Positions 23,882 to 34,190 are shown, counted from the first letter of the stretch. The stretch: DNA of 64,000 nt from Bisporella sp. PMI_857 (GCA_021307315.1 JAJSPD010000023.1:62001-126000), one strand, 5' to 3'. A program made the numbers and translations. The notes: generated by a model not told the origin, from the sequence alone.

Positions 23882-24867
23882 AAACTGTCTTGCTGGGAAT
23901 CATACATATAAGCCATGCATCTCTTGTCAAATTTGCAGCAGCTAGTGTTGATGTTAACGGCTTTGAGTGGGTTGTTTGTCGACTCGGAAAAATATCTAGA
24001 AATGGAGGCCAAGCCTTCAAGGGCCTAGACCCGGGTGATCGACAAGCCTTATTGCTTTAGCGAGGTTAAGCGGGATGGAAGAAAGGGGCATTGGGTAAAG
24101 GCAGCAGAACATTTGTAAGGAATGATGTGGATCGTGATGGAGGCGCAGTGTTCGGAGGTTGTACCAAAGCAAAAAAATTTCAAGGCTAGAGAGCATTCTT
24201 GTTGATAGCGTAGCCGGCATCTCTAGGATTTGCGTTAAGCTGGCCATAGAGGAATATAACTATATGTCTAAAATGCACTACCTTAGAGTCAGATCCAAAG
24301 CAAAGAACATCAGCTCGCCAATATTTGAATACTGTGACCAGCCTTTGAGCAATGGCTAAATAATTTCAAATGTTCTCCTTTCTGTCCTTTTGTCGGACCG
24401 CAGTACATAACGTCGTACTTCCGCGCTTCCCTCAAATATGCAATTCTCTTAAAATGATTCGTGACTGTGCCGTTAAATATCGGCTCCGGAATTATTCCAA
24501 ATGACTGGTAAAAAGTATAGCGCTGTTGGCATTTCTAATCCAGATTTTCCCCCACATCCTCTACCCTCGATTTGGTAGATCCTGGGATTAAATATATCCT
24601 AACAGGAAGAGGGCAAATCATCTAACCAGAATTGCCACAGCATTCTGAATTATCAGAAAGCTATGACTTGCTGATTGATATCCCAGGGCTGTATTAATTC
24701 ATGGGTGATCGATATTTCCATTTGTAAAGCACTCCCCAGTTACTGTGGTCCTGAAGGCCCTGAAACGTGGAGCTCGCTCTCGATCCATTCGGGCTGCCGA
24801 AGGCCACCCAAAAAAAAACCCTAAAAGAAAACCAATTAAAAAAATTAAAAAAAGGAAAGAAACGCAA

Positions 24868-24972
24868 AACATACAACAGTAGGGATTCGCTGGTGGTCAC
24901 CCACCCAACTACTAGTCTACCGATCTGAGGCTTATGTATGGCAGAGCGGACGGGATGCCCAGTTCTCCTCGG
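24868..24972 (-). pseudogene. 5S rRNA-like copy lacking its 5' end
   Basis: Read on the minus strand, the segment contains fungal 5S rRNA blocks in order: CATCCCGTCCGCTC, TAGTAGTTGGGTGGGTGACC, ACCAGCGAATCCC and the 3' end TGTTGTATGTT, then a TTTT stop. The first 20-25 nt expected of 5S (starting ACATACG) are absent. In their place is GC-rich DNA with a hairpin (GGCTGCGG/CCGCAGCC), and GCCTCAGATCGG inside the copy also occurs inverted just outside it. Dispersed 5S genes and pseudogenes are normal in filamentous ascomycetes. The internal promoter elements are partly present, but loss of the 5' stem strand argues against function. Confidence 0.75.
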
Positions 24973-25215
24973 GCTGCGGTGCCGCAGCCTCAGATCGGCG
25001 GCGCGGGTGATTGGCGATCGTCGATCCTGTAAGCGAGATTGCGATGCCGCTTTCTCGAAATCTTGAAGCTGGCCACTACCAGCATCTCGTCCCTGTCCGA
25101 AGTATTGTCGCCTGAGGCCGCAAGGCATGACTTTCGCTCGGCTGACAGATTAATCGGCCTGGTTACAAGGGCCGAGCACTACATCAAAAATAATCCATCC
25201 CAAATTCTAGCATGT

Positions 25216-25925
25216 TAAACTTGAGATAGCAAAATTGATACTTCGTGAATTGAAAAGTGCTGGTCTCAGATTTGGGAATCATTGTTTGCTAATAATAGCC
25301 ACTGCTGGAGGAGTCATCCGGAGCAGTCTTCCGGAAGCGCGCTTAACCATGCATTTCGCAATGGTCAGTCTCCAATCCAATCGTAAACGTTGTGCAAAAT
25401 GTGTTGTGGCTATCTAAAAATAGAATGGTGGTATCTCGAAGATCCGAAAACAGGACATCTCAAATCGTAAATTCCAGATCTGGATTTTTGGATTGATGCC
25501 TTTATATTTGAGAACAGTAGTTATGAAGCGCGTTTCCAGAAAGCTGTTCTCGGACGGTGACCTGATGCATTGAACCAATCATAAGCGAGAACACTCTCCG
25601 TTCCCATTATTACCGAGGTATGTCATTGGTTAGTTACCCGCCGTTCCCTTCGGCTGTGCATTTCGGTATCCTAGGATATTGAAATGCTTTACACATTCTG
25701 AGCCCAGTCAACCAGAGAGGTTGCCGACACAGCCTCTCTGGTGAGCACCTGCTGTATATACTCTTCTCACGGCCAGAGTCGAAGAAGACAACTTGTGCTG
25801 GTAAGTTCGAATCCTGCGGCTGCCAACCCCATCATGCTCAAGATAATAGCGTGGCCAGTAGAGCGATAGATATGCGAGTAGCAACGGCAGCCTCGAAAGA
25901 GACTGCGACTCGGTCTCGGATTGTC
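25216..25925 (+). repeat. Dispersed repeat R1, copy 1, with tRNA-like segment
   Basis: Longest copy of a repeat seen at least six times in this window (others at 27146, 30375 minus, 31205, 50430/50785 and 51880). Shared blocks include GATACTTCGTGAATTGAAAA, CATCTCAAATCGTAAATTCC, GCATTGAACCAATCATAA, ATTACCGAGGTATGTC, TATCCTAGGATATTGAAATG and CACATTCTGAGCCC. From 25719 to 25824 lies a 106-nt tRNA-like stretch with paired ends (GGTTGCC/GGCTGCC) and a T-arm like that of tRNAs (GTAAG-TTCGAAT-CCTGC). No coding capacity and no clear terminal inverted repeats are seen, so a SINE-like or non-autonomous element is most likely. The outer limits are approximate. Confidence 0.65.
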
Positions 25926-26365
25926 CTTAAGGCCTGACAGTTCACGCGCGGCTCCGGTCATAGTTGCAGATGGGATTGTGCTGGGGAGCGATTACGGGCG
26001 GTGATCGCATAGGAGGAAGGTGGCTATAATGGAGCGGTCTTGCAAGCCAGCAGCAACTCCTCAGGGTTTTCCTACCTCATCACCACTTCGTGCAACCGCA
26101 GTCCTGCCCGAGAGATCCTTGAACCCCCATTAAAACGACATCATCAATTTACAGAGCATACAGAAGGCATTTGACCCACACCGGGCACACACAATCACAC
26201 AATTTTGGGGTTTGGTTTTACAGGAGTATGGAAGGGGCGATTTGGACGAGAGAGAACGTTGTTAGGAAGGTTTTCCCCTGAGAGGGCCAGGGGGTTCGTG
26301 GAATCACGGTTGCTGAGGCCAGCGGAGTTGCAACATGACTTCATTGTGGCCGTACCCCATCAGGT

Positions 26366-26615
26366 ATCTAGGGACCGCAGACACAGGAGGACAGCTGGTC
26401 GCCGAGTCAGAGCCTTATACTGTCCCAAACAGAGCACTTCTGTCAACGGATATGTTGTCACATAGAATATAAGGTGTATTAATCAGATTGCAAATAGTGG
26501 TCACTTTTGCATGATATATGTATATATGCGTAGATAGAAGCCAGACTACGCGTAGGAAGGGGATCACTGGTCATGCTGAGGCATAGTGAAGTAGGGATAC
26601 ATTGAACGAGTCGTC
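26366..26615 (+). repeat. Dispersed repeat R2, copy 1
   Basis: Matches 30758-30940 closely: GGGACCGCAGACACAGGAGG, GCCGAGTCAGAGCCTTATAC, and GGATCACTGGTCATGCTGAG followed by GCATAGTGAAGTAGG. This copy has about 60 bp of extra sequence in the middle (about 26455-26515). It abuts the 3' side of a HET pseudogene, so R2 may be the former 3' flank of a duplicated HET locus, not a transposon. Confidence 0.55.
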
Positions 26616-27145
26616 ATTTATTGTTGCCAAGCTCTCAAGAAGATTCCAACACCAAACTATGACAGCCACGAGCTCAGTACGCACAAAAGCGCTTGAACAC
26701 AAAGCAAGTCTAGCATGGTATTCTGGGTTCCAGATAATGTCACGATCATATGAAGAGCGTAGCGGTCTGGTATGTTTAGCTGACGTAAACGCTGGAATGC
26801 CGAAAGTAGCCACGAATACTCGAGGGAGTGGCATCCCAGGTGTATGGTGCAAGTTCGGGAAAGGGCTGCTTCCTGAAGGATCCACGTCGAGAAAACCAAT
26901 CCATTGTCAGGAAGCGGTTGAGGTGTGACCAGTAGCCGTCTCCAAAGCTATTTACAAACAGCTGCTTCACTCGAAAAGCTAGTTCTTGGGGTTTAGTTTG
27001 CTCTGGAATCAGAGCAACGAGCTGGAGGGAAGTAAGCTGCGTCCCCGTCGTCCTCGCCGAGCCAAATATGCACCTTCTTGGCTTGGCGGTAAATCTCGCC
27101 CATCAGCGGGATCTGTTGATTCTTTTCCGCTTCATCTGCTTGGTT
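26616..27145 (-). pseudogene. HET-domain pseudogene, cut by R1
   Basis: On the minus strand the HET-domain block NQADEAEKNQQIPLMGEIYR, then AKKVHIWLGED, begins exactly at 27145. It continues in shifted frames through GYWSHLNRFLTMDWFS, ILQEAALSR, CHSLEYSWLLSAFQRLRQL and LSGTQNTMLDLLCV. In intact HET proteins the first block is preceded by the strand and loop ending in WIDAICI, but here the sequence upstream is R1 copy 2. The 5' part of the domain is therefore lost at the repeat junction, and at least two frameshifts follow. HET proteins trigger the heterokaryon-incompatibility cell-death response. Confidence 0.75.
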
Positions 27146-27220
27146 TAGATAAGCGAGAACACTCTCCGTTCCCATTATTACCGAGGTATGTCATTGCGTT
27201 AGTTACCCGTCGTTCCCTTG
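27146..27220 (+). repeat. R1 copy 2 (75-bp fragment)
   Basis: TAAGCGAGAACACTCTCCGT and ATTACCGAGGTATGTCATTG are nearly identical to positions 25590-25660 of R1 copy 1. The fragment abuts the broken HET domain at 27145/27146. Confidence 0.7.
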
Positions 27221-27353
27221 CTCTCGAAGGTATTTCAACCTCATTCACGCAGAGTCTATCGAAAGATAAGCCCGTAAGAATCTAATCTCTTCTCAAGCTT
27301 TAGCTTAACTAATCCAAACCTCACCAGTTCTCTTCTGCCACACGATCCTACAA

Positions 27354-28232
27354 ATGGCTCCGGCTGTTTCCAACCACCACGACGCCACAAGCACGTCCTC
27401 ACACGGCCTGATGTTCACGATATTCAATCAACTGCCGACTGAACTCCGGCTGAAGATCTGGGAGGCTGCACTACCCGATCCAAGAGTCATCAATATCAGA
27501 CAAAAGGAGTTGAGAAAAAGAAGACCTGGTTATGATATAATGGGGGTGACATCAGACACCAAGACCCCATCTGTGCTGCTTGCATGCCGAGAGTCCTACA
27601 GCGTCTCTTCGAAATTCTATACCCCAAGCTTTGCTCCTGCGGGTTCGATCCCAGAAACATACTTCGACCTTCAGAGAGATACTTTGTATCTCCGCTTCGA
27701 CACGTTCGCTCTGATCTCCGACGGCGATTGGTACGGCAATACTATGGATGAATTAGGGTGGCTCTATGATTCTGCAAATCTCAAGCGCGTTCAAAATCTT
27801 GCAGTGTTGTTAGATCCGGATCCGGACCAGATAACGAATACGGCGACGCCTTCTAAGTTAGCTACCATCCTCTTTCTCTTTGGCAATGTCAAAAATCTTA
27901 TAGTTGTACTCAGCCATTTCGATCGAGAAGGTGACGACCAGGGAGACATCTTATTTATGGAGCCAATCGATGTTGCAAATACCTGCTATAATTACGAGAC
28001 CATCTCTTCGGAAACATCCCAGCGCCAAGACGAACTAGAGGTGTCTTTGAATACCAACTTCGTATCTACGGCCGAGCTGGAAAAGGCCCTCGAAGAATGG
28101 AGGCGGCTGTCAGAAGAAGCACATATCGAAGACAATAATGTATCACATCTACCTGTGCCGCAAGTCGAATACAAGTCTGCTGTTGCGAGAGGGCTGAAAC
28201 ACCATCTAGATTATCTTAGGAGCATACGTTAG
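27354..28232 (+). CDS. 2EXR domain protein (292 aa)
   Basis: An intact single-exon gene. The N-terminal block FNQLPTELRLKIWEAALPDP, then RVINI, is the signature of the fungal 2EXR family, an F-box-like domain of unknown function that is expanded in Leotiomycetes and other Pezizomycotina. PSVLLACRESY and FDLQRDTLYLRFD are the next two conserved blocks, followed by a family-typical variable half that ends in LKHHLDYLRSIR. The start ATG lies at the right distance before the domain. Length is normal for the family. The 3' end overlaps, in another frame, a C2H2 gene fragment, which suggests the two were brought together by rearrangement. It is probably expressed, but its function is unknown. Confidence 0.85.
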   Translation: MAPAVSNHHDATSTSSHGLMFTIFNQLPTELRLKIWEAALPDPRVINIRQKELRKRRPGYDIMGVTSDTKTPSVLLACRESYSVSSKFYTPSFAPAGSIPETYFDLQRDTLYLRFDTFALISDGDWYGNTMDELGWLYDSANLKRVQNLAVLLDPDPDQITNTATPSKLATILFLFGNVKNLIVVLSHFDREGDDQGDILFMEPIDVANTCYNYETISSETSQRQDELEVSLNTNFVSTAELEKALEEWRRLSEEAHIEDNNVSHLPVPQVEYKSAVARGLKHHLDYLRSIR

Positions 28233-28510
28233 CAGAAGCAAAACGACATGAAGAAGGCGAGAAGCACTACCCGCAGGCTCGGTTCATGTGCTGTGAATGC
28301 CCCCTTGCTCAAGCTGACCTCAACGAGAACGGCCGCCCTGTCTGCCAATTTTGTAAGGGTGTTTTCACTGATTTTAGGCTTCTGCGAGCACATTACTTGC
28401 ATTGCTCCGATGCCAAGGATCGGGGCAACACATTTGGTCGGAAGGATCACTTCATTGAGCACCTTCGAGAGGAGCACCGAATCCCTATACACTACTTGGA
28501 GCAATGTTAG
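28233..28510 (+). pseudogene. C2H2-type zinc-finger gene fragment
   Basis: The frame containing HYPQARFMCCECPLAQADLN, then GRPVCQFCKGVFTDFRLLRAH and FGRKDHFIEHLREEH, reads as a C2H2 protein terminus with C-x2-C pairs and His pairs. It ends at TAG 28508-28510. The frame is open upstream into the end of the 2EXR gene, but no start or acceptor belongs to it. The first part of the parent gene is therefore missing and this is a truncated copy. Confidence 0.5.
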
Positions 28511-28784
28511 ATGCGATGATATTGATTTCAAACTGGTAAATTGGTTGTGGTGAGATGATTTTGCCTTTAAGTTGGAGCCGGGATGAAGATTCTTATACTT
28601 GAGATTCTGACGTGGGATCAAGCATCTATCCATCTTGGCAGCTTTAGATTTTTCTTTTTGAACCGTCGGTGAAGCATGACGAAGAGTCATTAAAGAGATT
28701 GCCCGCTAACAGTTGGATTTCGGATGTGGTGGTGTTTACCCCTTGTCTCTGCCCTGAGCCAGCAATAGATTGAGGGGTGATCCT

Positions 28785-28854
28785 ATGGGTCGTTGCTTGT
28801 GGGTCATCGCGTGTGGGTCATCGCGTGTGGGTCATCCTTTGTGGGCCATCCCCT
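28785..28854 (+). repeat. 14-bp tandem repeat, five units
   Basis: Unit GTGGGTCATCGCGT repeated five times head to tail; units 2 and 3 are identical and the outer ones have 2-4 changes. It lies in a non-coding spacer. Confidence 0.85.
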
Positions 28855-29049
28855 GGCTCGAGTTATACCGGTGGTTGATTGATTATTGAGGTGGCCCTCA
28901 GTTTATTACCTCGTGAAGTTGAGGCCCTTCCAATGTTGAGGGCACCCATTTGGATTATCCTCCAGCTTTCTGGCCTCCTTGCCCAAAGGTATAGAAACTC
29001 CCTTCCCCTACTCCTCGACAACTCTCACTTTGGTTCAAATATTCCTGCG

Positions 29050-29790
29050 ATGGATACGCAATCGGCGCAGTCAGAGCAGAACATAGACTACTACGTTCCG
29101 GCAAACAATTTGGACTTTGCTATGATGCAAGAACCATCGACGCAGTCGACTGAGATCACCCAGAGAGACCTGTGCTTGGAGGATTATATCGGCTGCGGCG
29201 AAACAGTTTCACTCTGGGATCTACCGCATACTGGCCCTTATACTCAATCTCAATACGGCGGTGAATCATCTAGAAGCCATGAACTATGGATCATGGATCC
29301 GACTCTCGATAATCCCTACCCTGCTGAGAACATACCAGACAACCAAGTATGTACGAGCGCCGGCGCATCTGGCGAGACTTTCTTTCGAGCCGAAAATATA
29401 CCACAGCACGATGCCCCGACCAACAGCACGTATCCCCTACGTGCCACTGTCGACAGTCACACATCGCAGATGTGGCCAGGCCTCCCCGAAATCTTCGAAC
29501 AGCCTTCATCTTCTGATACTTTTTCTACGCCTCTTGGTGCGGCTACCACCTCATCCCAACAGCCAGCTAATACAGTTACTTCACACGCCCGCATGATGCC
29601 ATCTCAGAACACAAATCATCAACTAGATAGCTACCTACATCACAACGATATAGCCTCTTACAGTGCCGTTGCTACACCCTACGATCAAAGGAAAGCGCAG
29701 GTTTTTCAACTTGCCGGTCCTACGGATATGGTGCCAGTAATAAACTGCTTGCCCAACGGCGTTCTTAGTATTTTCTGGAAGAAGTTTTGA
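29050..29790 (+). CDS. Gln/Ser/Thr-rich hypothetical protein, possibly a truncated regulator
   Basis: A frame of about 246 codons from ATG 29050; the same frame is open back to 28879. The composition is rich in Gln, Ser, Thr, Pro and Asn (TQSAQSEQNIDYYVPANNLD; SHARMMPSQNTNHQLD) with no hydrophobic core, as in the N-terminal region of fungal transcription factors. No DNA-binding motif follows, and the frame ends 100 bp before a NACHT fragment. It could be the surviving 5' half of a C2H2 regulator, which would fit the orphan finger fragment nearby, but the order (fingers upstream) does not allow a simple join. Confidence 0.4.
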   Translation: MDTQSAQSEQNIDYYVPANNLDFAMMQEPSTQSTEITQRDLCLEDYIGCGETVSLWDLPHTGPYTQSQYGGESSRSHELWIMDPTLDNPYPAENIPDNQVCTSAGASGETFFRAENIPQHDAPTNSTYPLRATVDSHTSQMWPGLPEIFEQPSSSDTFSTPLGAATTSSQQPANTVTSHARMMPSQNTNHQLDSYLHHNDIASYSAVATPYDQRKAQVFQLAGPTDMVPVINCLPNGVLSIFWKKF

Positions 29791-29900
29791 TTCTCTACTG
29801 CTTCGTAGAGGGTATGCGCCATAGAATTACGTCGAGTGCTCGTTGAGCGGAAATGGCCAGGTGACGCAGAATCGAGGGCGAGTATCTGATTCAAGAACAA

Positions 29901-30372
29901 ATGGTTCAGTCTTTCAAAGCCGTAACGCCTATGTCGCATTGGGCAATGCGTATAAGCCTAGGCTTTCAAATTGGCGAGAACAGGCACACTCATACCTGCG
30001 CAATAACCTTGACGGCTGGCAACACGAAGACCGACGCAAGCAATGCCCAACAGACCCTGCTCGAGTCTTTGCGATTCGAGCAAATCGATACTCGGCATTT
30101 GAGCATCAAAAAAGCACACGCCAACACCTGCCGCTGGTTTTGGCAAACCCAAATATACAACCAATGGAAAGAGAAAGGACCGCTCCGCAGCGACAACTTT
30201 CTATGGATCAAGGGAAAGCCAGGGGCTGGAAAGTCAACGCTTATGAAGTTCCTCCTTGGTCAAAGACAAACTCGACTTTGCCAGAAAAAAAGCGGCGATG
30301 TTCTCATTTCCTTTTTCTTCAATGCTTATATCGATCGTTACTGTGGCAATTACTCAGTATGCGACCTGAGTT
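29901..30372 (+). pseudogene. NACHT-type NLR pseudogene, 5' part only
   Basis: LLESLRFEQIDTRHLSIKKA, then HANTCRWF and NFLWIKGKPGAGKSTLMKFL, give the linker and Walker A of the NACHT family found in fungal STAND/NLR proteins. VLISFFFNA is the next strand. Homology stops at about 30372, where sequence shared with R1 begins. Upstream of LLESL I see no recognisable effector domain, and the frame there looks degraded. So only the entry to the nucleotide-binding domain survives. Intact relatives act in non-self recognition and often carry ankyrin repeats after NACHT. Confidence 0.7.
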
Positions 30373-30374
30373 GT

Positions 30375-30757
30375 AGCATATCTTGGACACTCTTTCATCA
30401 GGCCACTCGCATATCCATCCTCCTCTGGGCACGCTGTTATCTTGAACATGATAGGCCAGCAGCCGCAGGATTCGAACCTACCAGCATAAGCTGTCTTCGT
30501 CGACTCTGGGTGTGAGAAGAGTATACGCAACAGGTGCTCACCAGAGAGGCAGTGTCGGCTACCTCTCCGGCCGCCTGGGCTCAGAATGTGTGAAGCATTG
30601 TCCTCGCTTATGATTGATTCAATGCATTAGGTCACCGTCCCAGAACAGCTTTCTGGAAACGCACTTCATAACTACTCGTTCTCAAATATTAAGGCATCAA
30701 TCCAAAAATCCAGATCTGGAATTTGCGATTTGAGATGTTCTGTTTTCGGATCTTCAA
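30375..30757 (-). repeat. R1 copy 3, inverted, truncating the NACHT gene
   Basis: Reverse complement of R1 copy 1, including the 106-nt tRNA-like part (30563-30458: paired ends GGTAGCC/GGCTGCT and a well-paired T arm GTAGG-TTCGAAT-CCTGC). About 80 bp beyond it are also shared with copy 1 (TCAAGATAACAGCGTG, ATATGCGAGTGGC). The junction with NACHT sequence is near 30373. Confidence 0.65.
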
Positions 30758-30940
30758 GAGGGACCGCAGACACAGGAGGACAGCTGGTCGCCGAGTCAGA
30801 GCCTTATACTAGAGTCGCAAACAGAGCACTTTTGCTAACGGATATGTATGTATGTGTAGATAGAGGCTAGACCAAGCGTAGGAAGAGGATCACTGGTCAT
30901 GCTGAGGCATAGTGAAGTAGGTTGCGTTGGACGAGTCCAG
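30758..30940 (+). repeat. R2 copy 2
   Basis: Second copy of the segment at 26366-26615, here lacking the central 60 bp. It directly follows R1 copy 3. The same GCATAGTGAAGTAGG end is present. Confidence 0.55.
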
Positions 30941-31204
30941 CCTACTTTAGCGATTTTGACCAACCTGCGCTCTCTGGTATAGCCACCGCATTGGAGGCTG
31001 GAACCGTGTATGAATCAATCAATCAATCGATCCTTTAGTCCCACTTCTGTGTTAGCCCAGAGATCTCTTGCCTGTGCTATAAATAGAACATAAAGACCCC
31101 AGCAACTCGCATCATATGTCTTAGATCTGAGATGCTAAATTGATGTTCCTATATATGAAAAGGGTGGCTCTAGGGCCTGTTCCAGCCAACAATCAGAAGA
31201 CATG

Positions 31205-31500
31205 GATGAAATGGTTGTGCAAAATGCTTTGTCGCTATCTAAAAATAGAATGTTGGTGTTTCGAAGATTCGAGAACAGGACATCTCAAATCGTAAATTCC
31301 AGACCTGGATTATTGGATTGGTGCTTTTATATTTGACAACGGTGTTGTTGATGGTGAGCTGGTGCATTGAACCAATCATAATCGAGAACACCCGCCGTTA
31401 CCGAGGTATGTCTTTGCGCTAGTTTACCGCCGTTCCTTTGGACTGTGCATTTCGGTATCCTAGGATATTGAAATGCTTCACACATTCTGAGCCCATGCTC
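31205..31500 (+). repeat. R1 copy 4 (no tRNA-like part)
   Basis: Begins at TTGTGCAAAATGCTTTGTCG and ends at CACATTCTGAGCCCA, the point after which copies 1 and 3 continue into the tRNA-like stretch. About 85 percent similar to copy 1 by eye. Confidence 0.65.
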
Positions 31501-31712
31501 AACAGCACGGGCCTCCGAAAGTGAGCGCCTTTTTCATTTTCAACAACATTGATCCGGAATTTCAGATCTGAGTTATATGTTGCGAGGTACTGGAATAATA
31601 ATCCTTCTATTTATAGCTAGGGAAAATCGTCTCTAAGCTAAAGAAGGATGCTTGACATTGCTCTATTTTTAGGAAATAGCAACCCAGCTTTTTAAGAACA
31701 GAGTTCCCAAAC

Positions 31713-31889
31713 CTGCGCTACTCAATCGAGTGGGCTTGTGGACTACGTGCCGGCTTCGGGACGTTGAAGTCCGTGTTCGAATGGACGACAAACGATCGAA
31801 CCCGATGGGTAGAATTCATCCGGACTGGTGTTGACGGGATGATTACGGATCACCCGGATCAACGCTTCCATATGAGATGCCTCGGCTAA
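31713..31889 (+). pseudogene. GDPD/PLC-like phosphodiesterase C-terminal fragment
   Basis: Fifty-eight codons reading SVFEWTTNDRTRWVEFIRTG, then VDGMITDHPDQ. This is the C-terminal strand pattern of TIM-barrel glycerophosphodiester phosphodiesterase-like enzymes (W-T-x-N-x... G-V-D-G-x-I-T-D). The rest of the barrel and the catalytic His and Glu residues are missing. It lies just downstream of repeat copies R1/R2 and is probably a displaced fragment. Confidence 0.5.
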
Positions 31890-33164
31890 GATCTGGGGTG
31901 CCGTCGCTCAAAGAAGAAGAGAGGCAGAAAGTTCGGAATATTGATCAATTTATGAAGGAGTTATCGTTACGTAACGGGAGTTCAGAGGTAAACCTTGGGG
32001 ATGTGGAAGCTGGGCTTCGTAGAGATTTGCGATGATGTATCTAGTGGGATATACGAATCTTGATGGCACTTACGTGCTCTGAAGCTTAAGAAAGTTAGAT
32101 CTGGATTGTTCGTTGATCTTAGCAAGCCCGAAATTGCAGAGGTTAAATCAAGGCTTGGAAGGCAAAGTAGGAGTAGCCTCGAATATAACACAGGACAGAA
32201 CGTACTATTAAATACGGTCTATCTCACGAGAATACTGTAGAGCCGCAAGGCTTCGGCCCCCAATTCAGGGCTACTGACTCGGGGTGTTCAGTTTACCGAC
32301 GGGAGCCTGCCAAGTTACGACCATTACCATTGCATTCGTACGACTAATGCGATCTATTCCAGCCTATTTCCAATCCAGCACAACCCCTCTACCACCGCAT
32401 GCAGTTGCCGGCATCTGGGTGGTTAGCTATTTCGGTCTATTATAGGATGATTTACTTTGCATCGACTCGACATTTGTGGAGGATTATTGGGTGCAAGAGA
32501 GAGGTCTTTGTTGTCTACGGGCTACGGGCTATAGAATGGGGATAGGATAGGTAAGATAATTTTTACGGAACAGAAAACGCTTGTAGAGAACAGTTTAGCG
32601 AGTTTGTTTAGGTATTGCTGTTTTGGGCCTAGAACCGAGTTTTGACGTAGCTAGAATAGGCTTAGCGGATCTTCGACTGTGCTTCTGGGACTTGCTTCCA
32701 CGGCGTTAATGAAATTACTACTACTATTAGTAACGCCCCAAGGATAGCCTACTTTATCCGGCTGTCCGAGAGGCGGATGGAGTCACAGCTGGTGGATTGG
32801 CTCGTCATCGAGGCTGAGAGCGATGTGAGCGCGTTGCAGCCAGGCAGGCAATAGCAACGGAAGCCGCTTAGTCGGTAGGGAGGTGGCAGCAGCGTGTTCA
32901 CATCTATGATCCACCGACACATACATGACAAGTCTTTCTTTGCTCAGCCTCTTCTATGAATACAAACGGCCTTGGAAATCACCAAGTCCAGCTTCGTTCC
33001 TCACGACTCCTTTGGGCAAATCGCGTACGGTTTGCGTCTCCTATAGAGTGGCAGTGCGTGCGGATGTCTGATATCACATAAAGAGTCATGAGGCAAAGGG
33101 CTTAGATGCTGGTGGGTTTGACCTTAGGTTCTATTCTCATAGTGTCTATATTTATTCCGGAGGC
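31890..33164. other. Intergenic, nothing assigned
   Basis: About 1.3 kb of unique-looking sequence with short frames only. Confidence 0.45.
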
Positions 33165-33415
33165 TGTGTGATAGGGATTCCTGCATGACGGAAGTGACCC
33201 TCCGCAATGCACCACATCGACACACTACTTTAGAAACATTCCGAACTCTCTTGCAATAAATCTTCGTTTTCGTGCCACTTTTCCTTGATGAACCTTTTAA
33301 GCACCCCAAAATACTCCTCAATAGGGTTGGAGTCTGGCGAGTACGGTGATAGGAACTCCAATACGACGCCTACATCTCTGCACATCTGCAGGATATTCGG
33401 TGAATGGTGTTAAGT
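33165..33415 (-). mobile_element. Tc1/mariner-type transposase relic
   Basis: On the minus strand, LEFLSPYSPDSNPIEEYFGV, then LKRFIKEKW, is the hallmark end of the DDE_3 transposase domain (Y-S-P-D-x-N-P-I-E carries the last catalytic acid). After a TAA and a frameshift, EGHFRHAGI gives the conserved C-terminal block. The N-terminal HTH and the first two Asp residues are not found, and no terminal inverted repeats are visible, so this is a dead 3' fragment. Confidence 0.75.
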
Positions 33416-33543
33416 TTTGGCTTTGGACATCTGCCACAGTGATGCAGCACGGCTGCTTACTACCGACGGAGAATGGGAGGAGGTAAGCATGCAGCCTTTC
33501 ACTCTATTGTAGCCCACAAAGGATCTTTATTGACTAACATCTG

Positions 33544-33735
33544 CTAGCTTGCTATTGTTGTCGCATCTCTCGCGCGGGACCGCTCATCTCTGGCGATCGA
33601 CAACATCATCGGTGCAGCCGTCTCTAATATCCTAAGTACATTTTCTCTCGGTCCTCCTCTGCGCCTCTTCAAAGGCCAATAACTCTCTATTCGTTTTTCT
33701 AGTCGTTTAATATGTTCTCGCGTCCTCTGTTTCAT
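33544..33735 (-). pseudogene. Possible bZIP-like fragment
   Basis: The 63-codon frame starts MKQRTREHIKRLEKRIESYW, which resembles the basic-to-zipper transition of short fungal bZIP proteins. It then continues into a low-similarity tail. There are too few residues to be sure, and upstream sequence does not supply the basic region. It could be chance. Confidence 0.2.
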
Positions 33736-34190
33736 TATACACTAGCGGAACAACTCTAGACCATGCTCTTCTAGAAGAACTATTCCAAATGTCAGCAGGA
33801 AGGGGAGAAGCGAGAGCAAGAAAGGCAGGAGGAGAGGCGGTGACGTGAGACTCGGGAACAATGGAGGCGGGAACAAGAGGCACGGGTAGAAGGGAGGATG
33901 CGGGCGAGCCGCCACAGCGCTTACAGTTCTTTCGCTATGCTACGGCTGAAGATGGCAGTGCCACTGCTACTTCTGTTATTGAATTGTAGGCTGAGAACTT
34001 TGGCGCCAATGAACTTGGCCGCATTCTCGATATGACAGGAAGGCCGCGAAAGCCCGCCACGATTCCCGCATTGCCTTTTCCCTTGGTATATAAACGTTGT
34101 GTTTCATACCTCAATCTATCTAGCCAACTAATCTCATATTGCAATTCATTCTGTGCCTCCAATCCACGCCTCTAGCAACGAAGCCCGACC

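Noticed and set aside
24694..25128. 144-codon minus-strand open frame
   Set aside because: It runs through the 5S rRNA-like copy and a poly-T region; composition follows the RNA, not a protein.
33830..34162. Minus-strand frame at 34162-33935
   Set aside because: It overlaps the leader of the 208-aa gene and has no family features.
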